Below are positions 9,801 through 20,357 of a DNA stretch of 64,000 nt, one piece after another. Source of the stretch: Heterodera schachtii (lineage: Eukaryota; Nematoda; Chromadorea; Rhabditida; Heteroderidae); the NCBI GenBank assembly GCA_023374025.1, contig SIJG01000015.1, positions 257,547 through 321,546 of the forward strand. Reading direction: 5' to 3'. The notes below the pieces were generated by a model. It was not told where the DNA came from. It did not search any database and saw nothing but the letters and a program-made list of their open reading frames with translations. Position numbers and translations under genes: made by a program. Within the stretch, counting starts at the first letter, position 1; the number at the start of each line of letters is the position of its first letter.

Positions 9801-12800
9801 TTTAAAAGCAAAAAAAAAAGGTCGTCAGTTTATGTTGAGCTCCTGCGCAAAAATTTAGGTTGACCTATCCTTTTTTTGTGTTTTTGATTTTACAAAATAA
9901 AAATTAAATTTATAATTATGTAGAAGCATTGTTTTGATTAAATTTAAAAAATATTTTTGTGAAAGGGAATTTTATATGCTTCATATAAATAACTAAAATT
10001 AAAAATATAAAATAATTCAAATGAAAAATTAAAATTTAAAACAAAATGTGAGCGATATGTTATTTAAAAAAATTTAATTAATGGTTATTATAAATTGTAT
10101 TATAAATTATTAGAAAAAAAGATATAATTATTGAGAAAAATTGGCGTAATAAGATAAAATTTTATTATTAAATAATGATACACAAAAGTTTCAATAAAAT
10201 ATTTTTTGTGATTTAATTTAAATGTTTACAAAATCACAAATTTAAAAAGGTAAAAAACCAACGTTAAATGAAGAAAGAATTAAACGTGGGGTGGGTCAAG
10301 AATTAGAAAATAAAATAAATAAAGAAATTAATTGACTCTTAAAAATATGTATATTTAAAAAATAAAAAATAATTAACTGACGAAAATAAAGTATCAATTT
10401 TACTTAGAAAAATAATAGCAGAAAAAGAGTAAATTCTAATAATAAGTAATTCAAATGAATATTTAATTTAAATTTTAAAGTCTATAAATACTACAATTAA
10501 AATTTTAATGAATATTTATATTTTAAACAAATACAAGCAAACTTGATGTTTTGTTTTGTTATATTTTAAAATTTTAGGAAATCTGGCTTCAAAAATAAAG
10601 ACCAATTCCAGCTAAATTAGAAACCCACTGAAATAATTTAAAAATAAATTATTTCAAAAAGATTTATTTAATCATATATAAATTTATACAGTTAATATTT
10701 ACAAAATGATTAAATAAAGTTAATTTTTGTTTTTTTGTATATTAATAATTTAATAATATGAATCTATAAACTTTAAATGATTAAATTATTTTAAATCTAA
10801 GAAATAAAAATCTTCCATTATTAAAAATAACAAAAAAAAGAATTAAAAAGCGTAAGAGATAGATAAATTATTTACCTACAAATTTCAAATTCATTATTCT
10901 TAATTATTTAATTTTATTATTATTAATAACTAATTATTGAAAAATTAAATATTAATCTAAGAAATAATAAAATTAAATAACATAAAAATTAAATAATACA
11001 ATTAGTTAACATTTTAAATCATCAATTTGGATCTATAAATATTACTTTATTTAGTAATTAAAAAACAAATTAAGTGTGTTAATAAAATTCAAAGGCAAAT
11101 ACTATCTTTTAATTTAAAATCTTTTTTTTTGCAATCAACATTATAAAAAAAATAGACTTTGACAAAAAATTGCCTGCTCGTATTAATTTATAAATTTTAA
11201 TGTTTTTATCTTTTTTATTGCCTTTCATAAATAAAAATTCACAACAATACTAAATTTAAAAAAATTGCTTTTATAATGAATTGTTAAAATATCTTTAATT
11301 AATTTAATCGTAAAGCACTTTTTATACATGAAATATTTAACTGAAATGTAAACTAAATTGAGAACAATAACTCCTCTATCCATACTAAGAAATCATTGAG
11401 ATCATATCGAGAAATGAAGATGAGAAAATCAAATAAAAATAAATTTATATAAAGAAAATAATACCAAAACTATGATAGATTAACTAATATTATTTATTAA
11501 TTCGGCTGAAAAATGAATAAAAAACAAGGGAAAAACAAAAAAAGATTATTCACAAAATTTTTTTTTAATCTTTACACAAATAACCGTAAAGTACCGTTAA
11601 TAAAAGTCGCGGCCCTACATATCTGCTATAATATATTTAGCTTATAATTTAAAATAAAATCATTAATTTCTTCTTTTTTGTTTCATTAAAAACGATTTAA
11701 AAAAATAAATAAATTCCAAAGATAAAAGAAAAATTAATAAAAATAAATAAAATTAAAAAAATAAGTTTAACTAAATATAACTTTAAGAAATGATTAATCT
11801 AATTCCAATATTAAAAATTGGAAATATTGTCCATAATTTATATAAATTTGTATTAAAATATAGAAATAATATAAAAATAAATCTTAAATGAAAGCTTTAT
11901 CTCGGGCGTGAAGCTCCCGTATAATTTGATTTTCTTTTTATATACGCATATTTTGATATCGGTTATTATTGAAATTTTAAGCAAAAGGTTTATTCAGTTT
12001 TCAACAAAAGCATTTTAGGTTTTTTGTTCATATATCATATAAATGTTATTATTATTTAATATTATAAAATTTTGAAACGAAAAAATTCTTATTTATTACT
12101 TTTCGAGTTGAGTTTGTGCATGTGCTTCGATTTGCTTTGATAGTTCTAAGTTTTGCTTATTATCAATTAAATTTTAGTAAATTAAACGAAATATTTTGCT
12201 TTATTTTTAAATATTAATTTTATTTCGCTATTTTTATTTTCGTCCCGTTTTTTCCGGTCGCATAAATAAAATCCAAATCATCTTTTTTTTCTTAATTTTT
12301 CCATGTTGTAGGCACTTCTGTTTGAGTTGACATTGTCGTCTTGGACGCCAATATTCGTTTTTTGGCTTTTTATGTTATTTTATTTTTAAAACAATTCAAT
12401 TTAATTCAATCAAATTTTATTTAACATAACGTTCAAAAAATGTTAGATAAAATCAAAAATTAAATTATACAATCAAACTTTTTTTTAATGGCATTTAATT
12501 TTAATTAAGATTTTGTTCATGATTGTTCTTTTAAAATCTTGTGAATCATTTTATATTATAAATTCCTTTTTCAATTTAAGATATATAATCAAACCTTGTC
12601 AATTAATTGTTTTAATTTAATATATTATCTTGAGGATATTTTTATTTTAAAAAAGTAAAAAATAAAAATTTATATCTGTGAAAATATAAAAATTTTCAAT
12701 TTAATATTCCATTTATATACGGTTTACATTATAAAATAAAATAAATTAATTTACCTTTTTCCTTTGATGATAATATATTAATTTTTCTCTTTTAAAGCAC

Positions 12801-15439
12801 AAAATAATTTAAACTTTTGAACTTGATTAAATTAAATTTTTTATAATTTGTAAGGTCATAATAATTCGAAAATAAATTAAAATATCGATAATAAAAATAA
12901 AATAAATCTTTAAAAGTTTGAAAGAGATAATTATAACAACATAAAAAAATTAAAATTAATAATACTTTTTAAATTTTATCTTATGTCTTTGACACTTATC
13001 GCATTAAGGTAAAATAATGTAATGTAGATTGACATTATTTTAATTTTTGATTTTTTGAAATAAAAAGTTTTTATTTTTTTTTGCTATTAAACTCAGTGAT
13101 AAAGTATTGTTTTTTACATTTTTGTCAAAATCGTAATGCAAATAAATACAATTTTAATAAGATTAAATCATATTTAAAAATAAAAAATATAAAAGAAAAC
13201 AAAATGCTTTTTAATTTCGTTTATTAACTTGTTTAACACTATTTTGAATAATTTTTTAATATAATTTTGAGTACCAATCTCCCAGTTGATCGAATTATGA
13301 ATTGATCTTAATACTAATGTATAAATTAAATTATATTATACAGAATTTGTTTAAATTTTAGAAAATATAAATTTATTATTGAATAATTTTTTATTGGTTA
13401 TTTTTACCTTTGTTTTTGTATTAAAAAATTTAATGTATTTTCTATAATTTAAAAAATTGATAATAAATCATAGGAAATTGCATTTTTTGTGAAGCATTTA
13501 AGTTAGCACTTTTTGAGATGTGATAAGTTTAAAAAATAATTTCAGAGTGCACTATTTAAAAGAAAGTAAAAAATGACTGTGACGCCATGGAAGTAGAAAA
13601 AATTTCAATAGTCGCTACGAGAAAAATAGGCTTAATCACTAAGTCCTTTAAAATTTTCCAAAAATAAAAGTACAATTTAATAAGCAATAACCGAAAAATT
13701 AAAGATTATAAAAATGCTGTTGTTAAAAAGTATGGAAATAATTTTAAAAAGATAATTACATAAAATATAATTGGGTTAATTTAATTTGTTCATTTAAAAT
13801 TGTAAATATGATAAAAAATTAATTATTCTTTAATTTCATTATATTTATTAAAAGAAATATCTTTTAAAAAGATATATAATTTGACAAGTGATAGTGCAAA
13901 AAAGTCACTTAATAAATGTGAACAAATATTTCACAAGAAAGAATAAGCATCAAAATGCTAAAATAGCAAAGATTAGAAATTTAAATTAAACAAAGAGAAA
14001 TAAGGGTGTAATTCATTCTGATTTTCTTTAAACAAATGACAATAAAATTTATGATAGAGTTTGCCAAAACATATACAAATCCTAATAATTTACTAAATTA
14101 TTTAAACTCTTGGTAATAGTAATTTAAACAAGATTTTTTACAATTTAACAAGTGCATTTGAATTAGAAAATAAGAGAATTAATGAAAAATTATTTCAAAT
14201 TTATATTAACATTATGAAACTTAATAAAATAACACTTAATATGTTTAACAATTTACAATTATTTTACAAAGCATTATTTAATAATTTATAAAAACACACC
14301 TGAATGCCCAAAAGGAAAAGTACCAGGAATGAGCCAAGAAATAAATGAAAAATATTTTACTTATTAATCAATTACACTAATAAAGTCACAAAAATAATAA
14401 ATTTAATTAAAAATAATAGCAAAATACAAAGCAGGAAAATAAAAATCATACTCTTTCAGCGTTATTTCACAAAATATCTCACAAATTAAAAAAAATGATT
14501 ATTTTAAATTGATGAAAATTTCAAAAAAAATTTTAAAGCATCATTTTTGGTCTTGTGAACTTTTTAATAAATTATTCTTCACATTTTATTAAAAAATAAA
14601 TAAAAAATATATAAAAACAAAAGCATAAAATTTCTTAATGAAAATTTGCTTTAAATATTGCATAAAAAAATTTTTACAATAAAAAATGTTAACGATAAAC
14701 CTAAAATTTATGGTTTTAAAAAAAAAGATATGTTGGACTTTCTAAATTGTTGAAATTTTACTTAAAAAATATTTTTGTAAAAAAATTTATTGGTTTTCTA
14801 GCCATCCAACAAGTGTTTAAACTAAAATTGAGTAAGAAATTAATTTGTACATATTGTAATTAAATAATTTAATTTAATTATTAATATGAATTTTTACACT
14901 CATGATAATCTTTTACAATCAGTTAAGAAATCAAACAATTTTTATAATATTTGTTAAAAGTAAAAATCACGAAAGAAATGTTAATAATTTACTATTTAAT
15001 AAAACTAATATTTTTAATGGTTTTAAGAATGAGTACAAAAATTATCCAACCTATAATAATATGCTTACATTGTACATAGTCGGTTAAAAGGTTCGGTGAA
15101 ATTATTTAAAGATTATTGCTTCAATTCAAAACAATTCCAATTAAATACAAAATAATTATTATAAGCAATAAGCAAAGAAAAGACTGTACCAATGAGAACC
15201 GAGGGTAGGGGCTCAACCTTAATGCAAATCTTTTGGAAAAAAGTTATGAAAAATTATTCATTTCAAAATCTGAGCTCTTATATTTTTATTGAGAATAATT
15301 CTGTCACACACTCAAAATTTGGCTATATGGCAAATTTGCTAACAAAGCCAATAATTTCTAATGTTCACATTAAAGTTCAGTCTTTAAAAGTACGAAAAAA
15401 AAATTATTTTTATGCTAATTTGTTAAAAAACTTTAATAA
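9801..15439. other. AT-rich desert left of the retrotransposon
   Basis: About 5.6 kb with no recognisable gene. Minor GC-richer spots (near 11605-11630, 12240-12260, 12318-12365, 13580-13640, 14300-14340 and 15190-15225) are each shorter than 60 bp and give no identifiable product. The short open frames at 14902-15087 and 15192-15479 have background composition, and the second runs into the LTR. Confidence 0.5.
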
Positions 15440-15674
15440 TGTTCGGTCCGAGGGGTCAAGGAACACGATCAATAAATAAATGTTTATTGACGAACAATAA
15501 ATAAAAGTGAAGGACAATTTGGTCGGAGGAAAAATGACAATTTTAAATGAATGAGGAAAGACAAGGAGGGAGAGAATGATCGTCTATTTATGGGGGAATG
15601 ACAACAACAAAAAAAATGGCGGGGAATTTGAATAGGCAGATCGCCATAATATTTCAAATAGGCACATCCGAACA
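15440..15674 (-). repeat. 3' LTR, 235 bp
   Basis: Starts TGTTCGG and ends CCGAACA, giving the TG...CA termini and a 7-bp inverted repeat. Read against 20358-20592, I find no difference over 235 positions. In the element's orientation it carries a TATA-like CATAAATAG (about 15583-15592 on plus as CTATTTATG) and an AATAAA signal (15483-15488 on plus as TTTATT). This fits a short U3-R-U5 LTR with the poly(A) signal acting in this copy. Confidence 0.97.
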
Positions 15675-15685
15675 CCTCCCCTTTT
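15675..15685 (-). promoter_or_regulatory. Polypurine tract (plus-strand primer)
   Basis: On the minus strand it reads AAAAGGGGAGG and abuts the first base of the 3' LTR, as expected for the RNase H-resistant primer of plus-strand DNA synthesis. Confidence 0.9.
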
Positions 15686-15692
15686 GAGCGGC

Positions 15693-18600
15693 TCACGGCG
15701 AGTACCTTTGCGGGGCACGTCTGTTCCGTTGCGGGTATCGGCGTGGCGGGATTTGCTGTTCTGCTTCTTCGTCCATCGATTCGTCATTGTCGGACTGTCC
15801 CAAATCATTCTCGAGTCCCTGCTCTTGGACAGTTTGGTTGTGCTCAGCTCGAGCTTCCAACTCATTGACAATTTGGCGATCGGCAGGTTTTCCGATGTCA
15901 AATGCGTCGAGAAAAATCTGCAATTGGTCGGCTTCGTCGGGAGTGTGTCGAGGACGAATTGGCATGGAATCTTCCTGACGACCCGTCACGGAAGTCCACG
16001 TCATAAATGACTCCTCTCTTTTTCGACACCTTGCCGAATTTCCAATTTTGCGAAATTCGGTGTTTGGCGAAACGTTGTCTCCGATGGCAAACTCTCGAAT
16101 TTTCGTGCCATAACGTCGATTGAACCTTTTCTCCATCTCCTCATTTCGCTCAATCGGCAGAGTGGGAGTTGGTTTCAACAAATCCAAGGTTGTTCGTGGT
16201 TTCCTTCCAAGAAACATTTCCGCTGGGGATTTGCTTCCTTCGAGCGAATCATTGGGGGTCGTCCGGTAGCTGACGAGAAAAGTTTCGACTATGCTTTTAC
16301 TCGGAGCCCCCTCCCCTTTTAATTTTCGGAATGTTCTTTTGAAAGTGTCCACAAATCTCTCTGCTTGGCCGTTGGACATCGGATTGTATGGTGCCGAGAA
16401 CAGGTGTTTGATGCCATTGACGTTTGTGAATTTTGCAAATTCATGGCTGGTGAACTGCGTCCCGTTGTCCGAGACCAGAGTTTCGGGGAGTCCGTGCCGA
16501 CTGAAGAGGTATCGAAGTTTTTCGATAGTGGCACTTGTCGATTTTGTTGGCATTTCGAAGACCTCAGGGTATTTCGAATATGCGTCGACGATGACCAGGA
16601 ACTCTTTCCCGAAAAATGGTCCGGCATAGTCAATGTGCACTCTCTGCCACGGTCCATTTGTCTTTGGCCATGATTGCAGATGCGTTTTGGTTGGCGCTTT
16701 TGCCTCGTTTTGGCACGGTTGGCAATTTTCAACAAATTGTTCAATTTCCTGGTCCATTTTTGGCCAGTAAGCGTATTCACGAGCCAACTGCTTCATCCTT
16801 TTCATACCAGGATGTCCTTTGTGGAGCAGTTGCAGTATTTTGGCTCTGTGTTGTGTTGGAATCACAACTCGTTCAGCATACATCAAACAATCTTTTGTGA
16901 TGCTGAGTTGTTTTTTTCGTTGGTGAAAAATTCTTATTTCCACATTTTCGTTTCCAACATTTTGTGGCCAGCCATTTTGAATGAAGTTCATGACCTTTTT
17001 GATGTTCTGATCACTTTTGGACGACTCGACGATGTTTGCAAATTTGATCGGAAGCTTCTCGATGGTTCCGATGAGAATTGACTCAACTTCCGAATCGATG
17101 CAAGTGTTTGCAATTACTCGGTCTTCGGCATCCTTTCCTTTGGCAATGAGCCGTGAAAGTGCGTCAGCTTGGCCGAAGTCGTTGGTGTTGACATATTCGA
17201 TTGTGAAATCGTATGCCAAAAGAATGAGTGACCATCGGAGCAGGCGATTGGCACTGCATTGCCGCACTCCTTTTTTGTTGCCGAAGATGGCGAGAAGAGG
17301 CTTGTGATCAGTTAGGAGCGTAAATTTACGTCCATAGATCATTTTGTGAAATTTCTGCACTGCAAAAATTATTGCTAGTGCTTCCTTTTCAATTTGCGAG
17401 TAGTTCTTCTCGGCAGGAGTTAAAGCGGATGATGCATGCGCAATTGCTTTCATCGTGCCGTCCGGGAATTTGTGCGAGATCACTGCTCCAATTCCCTGAT
17501 CAGAAGCATCTGCTGCTACTATGATCTCTTTTAGAGGGTCATAGTGCGTGAGCAACAATTCTGATGACAAAATTTCTTTGATTTTGTCAAATGCATTTTT
17601 GCATTTGTCGCTCCAATTCCATTCGGTGTCCTTTTTCAGCAAATCATCAAGCGGCTTTCTGACGAAGCGCATGTTTTTGATGAATTGTTGGTAATGGTTT
17701 ACCATTCCCAAATATGACCGAAGTGAAGAAACATCCGTCGGTTCTGGCATCTGATTGATGGCAGTGATTTTGCTGGGGTCGGGTCTGCGTCCGTTTTTGT
17801 CGATTATTTGTCCGAGATATTTAATTTCATCTTGGAAAAACGAACATTTTTCACGTTTGACGCGAAATCCCCATTCTTGAAATCGCGAGAACATCTTTTT
17901 CAAATGTTCAGAATGTTCTTTTTGGCCTTTGCTAACGATGATAATATCGTCTAGGTAGGCGGTCGCGAAGTCAAAATCTGCCAACATTTGGTCCATTATC
18001 GACTGGAAAATGCCAGGAGCTGTTTTGATGCCAAAGGGAAGTCTTTTGACTTCATAATTTCCTCTATGGGTGGCAATGGCACACAGCTTTTTCGATGTTT
18101 CATCCAGCTCCACTTGAAGATACGCATCCCGGAGATCAATTTGTGAAAAGTATTGGCCTCCATTTAAGGTGGCGAAAATGTCTTCCGGTAATGGTAACGG
18201 GTGCTGGTGGTCTTTTAGCGCATTGTTGAGCCCCGTTGAATAGTCGATGCACAATCGAGCGCTACCGTCTGCCTTTCTGACGACTAGAATCGGTGCAGCC
18301 CATTCGGTGTGTTCAACTTTACCGATGACTCCCATTTTCTCCCAACGATCCAATTCTCCGTCAACTGCGTCTTTGGCGTTGTACGGGACCGGACGAGCCT
18401 TTCTGTATATTGGCTGTGCGTCGGTTTTCAATTCTAGGTGCGCTTTGACCTTTGTGCAGAGTCCCAATTCATTTTTAAAAACATTGGTGAACTCCTGCTT
18501 TAGCTGATTGATTTGTTTTTCGGCGTCCTTATTTGGCGTGCCGTCAGCTTTGTTGGATTTGATCGGGGCATTTTTGCCTCTCGATTCTTCCCCTGCGCTG

Positions 18601-18806
18601 CAAAGATTGATCGGAGAGTTGATTTTGGCTTTGATGCCATCCAACAGTCCAAATGCATCCATTGTTTGGACGCTCAACAGATTCATCGATCCCTTTTCGG
18701 CGACATAAAAATTTTCTTTAACTTTTACGCCTTGGAATTCGAAGTGTCCTTCTCCCTTTCCGATAAAATTTTTCTGTCCCGTCGAACATTCTGCCTCTTT
18801 CGGCAC
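15693..18806 (-). CDS. pol: Pol polyprotein: protease end, RT, RNase H, integrase
   Basis: 1037 codons in this frame. The frame is open back to 18830, with no ATG at the 5' end, so it needs a +1 shift from Gag. Residues 1-50 continue the retropepsin fold. Reverse transcriptase spans about 140-330, with LPFG at 256 and the catalytic YLDD at 284-287. RNase H spans about 425-553, with D433, the E473/E475 pair, D500 (TDHKPL) and D548. Integrase has the HHCC zinc site (H662, H665, C695, C698) and the core D726, D780, E816 with 35 residues between the last two. The C-terminal part, about residues 912-948, is read out of register (see findings) and ends in an Asp/Glu-rich then Arg/Pro-rich tail. Catalytic residues are all present. 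The product copies RNA to DNA and inserts it. Confidence 0.95.
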   Translation of the reverse strand: MPKEAECSTGQKNFIGKGEGHFEFQGVKVKENFYVAEKGSMNLLSVQTMDAFGLLDGIKAKINSPINLCSAGEESRGKNAPIKSNKADGTPNKDAEKQINQLKQEFTNVFKNELGLCTKVKAHLELKTDAQPIYRKARPVPYNAKDAVDGELDRWEKMGVIGKVEHTEWAAPILVVRKADGSARLCIDYSTGLNNALKDHQHPLPLPEDIFATLNGGQYFSQIDLRDAYLQVELDETSKKLCAIATHRGNYEVKRLPFGIKTAPGIFQSIMDQMLADFDFATAYLDDIIIVSKGQKEHSEHLKKMFSRFQEWGFRVKREKCSFFQDEIKYLGQIIDKNGRRPDPSKITAINQMPEPTDVSSLRSYLGMVNHYQQFIKNMRFVRKPLDDLLKKDTEWNWSDKCKNAFDKIKEILSSELLLTHYDPLKEIIVAADASDQGIGAVISHKFPDGTMKAIAHASSALTPAEKNYSQIEKEALAIIFAVQKFHKMIYGRKFTLLTDHKPLLAIFGNKKGVRQCSANRLLRWSLILLAYDFTIEYVNTNDFGQADALSRLIAKGKDAEDRVIANTCIDSEVESILIGTIEKLPIKFANIVESSKSDQNIKKVMNFIQNGWPQNVGNENVEIRIFHQRKKQLSITKDCLMYAERVVIPTQHRAKILQLLHKGHPGMKRMKQLAREYAYWPKMDQEIEQFVENCQPCQNEAKAPTKTHLQSWPKTNGPWQRVHIDYAGPFFGKEFLVIVDAYSKYPEVFEMPTKSTSATIEKLRYLFSRHGLPETLVSDNGTQFTSHEFAKFTNVNGIKHLFSAPYNPMSNGQAERFVDTFKRTFRKLKGEGAPSKSIVETFLVSYRTTPNDSLEGSKSPAEMFLGRKPRTTLDLLKPTPTLPIERNEEMEKRFNRRYGTKIREFAIGDNVSPNTEFRKIGNSARCRKREESFMTWTSVTGRQEDSMPIRPRHTPDEADQLQIFLDAFDIGKPADRQIVNELEARAEHNQTVQEQGLENDLGQSDNDESMDEEAEQQIPPRRYPQRNRRAPQRYSP

Positions 18807-18830
18807 ATTTCCAAATTTTTGGCTGTCCGA
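18718..18830 (-). other. Gag/Pol frame overlap (+1), protease split
   Basis: The Gag frame stops at 18718-18720 and the Pol frame is open from 18830 (TGA at 18831-18833), giving a 113-nt overlap. Pol codons start at the second base of Gag codons, so a +1 (or -2) change is needed. The A/T run around 18763-18772 lies where protease similarity appears to switch frame. Programmed shifting and a one-base mutation are both possible. Confidence 0.7.
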
Positions 18831-19842
18831 TCAGTCGATAAGTTTCCTCATCGATGGCATTGATCTCTGCTCCGGAGTCGAGAATAAATTTCACAATCCT
18901 TCCGTTCAGCAGAACCTTTATCTTTATAAGAGAAGCGCTGTTGATTGATTTGAGTGCCATTCCAATGCTAAGCGTTCCAACTTTCTTAACTTTGAAGTTT
19001 TTGCGGCGCCACTCTTGCACTTTTTCGCATTGGTTCTCCAAATGGCCATTGAAGCGACATTTGGGACACTTAGCCGATTTGTGCGAGCATTCTCTGTGGG
19101 TGTGGTTTGTTTTCCCACATCTCCAACATTGAAGCGGAGTTGGAGTTGCGCTTAGTTGGCCTTGCTTGGGTTGTGGCTTTGGTCTTTCCCTTCTTTGGTT
19201 TGGCTTTACTGCATTCACCGTCTTTGATGACACCGAAGTTGCTTCGATCAATTTTGCCTCATGGATTGTCGACAAAAAATTGATGCAATCCTCGATTAGT
19301 TCATCGTATTTTACGGCGTCGCCATCCTTTGTAAGTTTGGCGAGAATGCGCTGCCGAAGAACTGCGTCTTTTGAAGACTTAAGCGCAGTAAGGAGCATTA
19401 GTCCTTTGAATTGTTCCTCGTTCAGTTTGTCAAACTGAAAATCTTTCAAAAGTCGTTTGTGCCTGTTGACAAATTGTTGAAATTCTTCGCCATCGTCATT
19501 GGTGGCCATCAGACATGCAAATCGGTCGACAAATATTGATTGTGGTTTGGCAAACAGCTTCTCCAATTTCGAAATTGTTTCATCAAAGTCGAAATTCGTC
19601 ACCTTGGCCGGGAGAACAAATTTGCTGTACTCGCTGAAAGCGCTTTCCGACAATTTGTTCATCAGTGCCTTGACTTTTATGTCATCGGCCGCGTTCGGTG
19701 CACACGAGTCAATGGCAAAAGTGAAACGCTCCAGCCATTCGGTGATGCGATGCTTTTCGTAGCATTGTTCGAAAATTGCGACGTCCGGCATTGACGGAAT
19801 TGTTTGGATGACTGCTGGATTTGGCTGATTGTTTCTGAACAT
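18718..19842 (-). CDS. gag: Gag with two zinc knuckles and protease active site
   Basis: 374 codons from ATG at 19842, preceded immediately by in-frame TGA TAA. Residues about 20-200 form a helical capsid-like region (for example ITEWLERF and the FDETISKLEKLF segment). A basic, Pro/Gln-rich linker (216-238) precedes two CCHC knuckles of the form C-x2-C-x4-H-x4-C at 239-252 and 259-272, which bind RNA in the nucleocapsid. The retropepsin active-site motif LDSGA is at 321-325, so protease begins in the Gag frame. The frame stops at 18718 inside the protease, and the homology continues in Pol one frame over. A Gln-rich N-terminal extension may exist in another frame upstream (19843-19930). The product assembles the virus-like particle. 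Confidence 0.9.
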   Translation of the reverse strand: MFRNNQPNPAVIQTIPSMPDVAIFEQCYEKHRITEWLERFTFAIDSCAPNAADDIKVKALMNKLSESAFSEYSKFVLPAKVTNFDFDETISKLEKLFAKPQSIFVDRFACLMATNDDGEEFQQFVNRHKRLLKDFQFDKLNEEQFKGLMLLTALKSSKDAVLRQRILAKLTKDGDAVKYDELIEDCINFLSTIHEAKLIEATSVSSKTVNAVKPNQRRERPKPQPKQGQLSATPTPLQCWRCGKTNHTHRECSHKSAKCPKCRFNGHLENQCEKVQEWRRKNFKVKKVGTLSIGMALKSINSASLIKIKVLLNGRIVKFILDSGAEINAIDEETYRLIGQPKIWKCAERGRMFDGTEKFYRKGRRTLRIPRRKS

Positions 19843-19930
19843 TTATCAGCTGGTTGATTTGTGTCTGTTGCTGAGCAATTACGTCGATTAATTGTTGCAG
19901 ATTTGGCTGAGCCGCGGCGGGTTGCGTCAT
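19709..19930 (-). CDS. Gln-rich frame at Gag N-terminus
   Basis: A 73-codon frame whose first 29 residues are Gln/Asn/Leu-rich (beginning MTQPAAAQPNLQQLID) and look like a coiled coil. Such N-terminal segments are common in nematode-type Gypsy Gag proteins. After about residue 30 the frame overlaps Gag and reads nonsense there, while Gag proper is one base out of register. It may be an upstream ORF or the true Gag start separated by a one-base change. ATG context is good (A at -3). Confidence 0.4.
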   Translation of the reverse strand: MTQPAAAQPNLQQLIDVIAQQQTQINQLINVQKQSAKSSSHPNNSVNAGRRNFRTMLRKASHHRMAGAFHFCH

Positions 19931-20343
19931 TGTTGACGATTATTGTTTCGACCCGAAATCAATAAACGTTGAAGTATTGCACCAATCGGTGTCAATTTAA
20001 TATTTTGCCAACCCGGCTATTGACGAATTTTGCGAGCCGACTCGGCTTTAGAAATGTTCAGCCGTCTCGGCTTTAGAAGAAATGTCGAGCCGTCCCGGCT
20101 TTTGAAGAAGAGCAGTTTCTTTTGACTGCTTTAGAAGAAACTTTGCCGACCAGGCTTTTGACGACGAGCAGTTTCTTTGACTGCTTTTTTGAAATTTGCC
20201 GACTCGGCTTTAACAACAAAATTCACAGCCAATCCCGGCTTTACGGTGAATTTGTTCTGCCGTCTCGGCTTTTGCTTTTAGTCCTAAAAAGATCAATGCT
20301 CTTTTCTCTTACCCGAAGATGTGAGCAAAGTCCAAATTTTTTT
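19931..20343 (-). other. Untranslated leader with an array of mini-hairpins
   Basis: Between the primer site and Gag, about ten short inverted repeats occur roughly every 18-30 bp. On plus they read AGCCGnnnCGGCT (20035-20047, 20060-20072, 20088-20100), GCCGnnnCGGC (20198-20208, 20259-20269), AGCAG...CTGCT (20111-20130, 20167-20185) and weaker forms at 20007-20017, 20145-20155 and 20227-20240. Most are followed by TTT on plus, that is preceded by AAA in the transcript. The array sits where retroelements carry packaging and dimerisation signals, but no such role is shown. Confidence 0.75.
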
Positions 20344-20355
20344 GTGACTGCGCCA
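20344..20355 (-). promoter_or_regulatory. Primer-binding site (tRNA type unassigned)
   Basis: Two bases after the 5' LTR, the minus strand reads TGGCGCAGTCAC, which would pair with a tRNA 3' end finishing in GCGCCA. TGG at the start matches the universal CCA tail, and the location is exactly as expected for minus-strand priming. I cannot name the tRNA without a tRNA set. Confidence 0.8.
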
Positions 20356-20357
20356 AT

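Noticed and set aside
15674..15695. Envelope gene after Pol
   Set aside because: Pol ends 7 bp from the polypurine tract, so no third ORF can fit.
15684..16010. Plus-strand open frames opposite Pol and Gag (15684-16010 up to 19540-19794)
   Set aside because: They are antisense shadows of the real minus-strand coding frames and show no domains.
20007..20269. Leader hairpins followed by T runs as bacterial-type terminators
   Set aside because: The T runs lie on the plus strand while the element is transcribed on the minus strand, and the context is eukaryotic.
20007..20269. CRISPR-like array
   Set aside because: Units are short variable hairpins within a retrotransposon leader, without identical repeats or cas genes.
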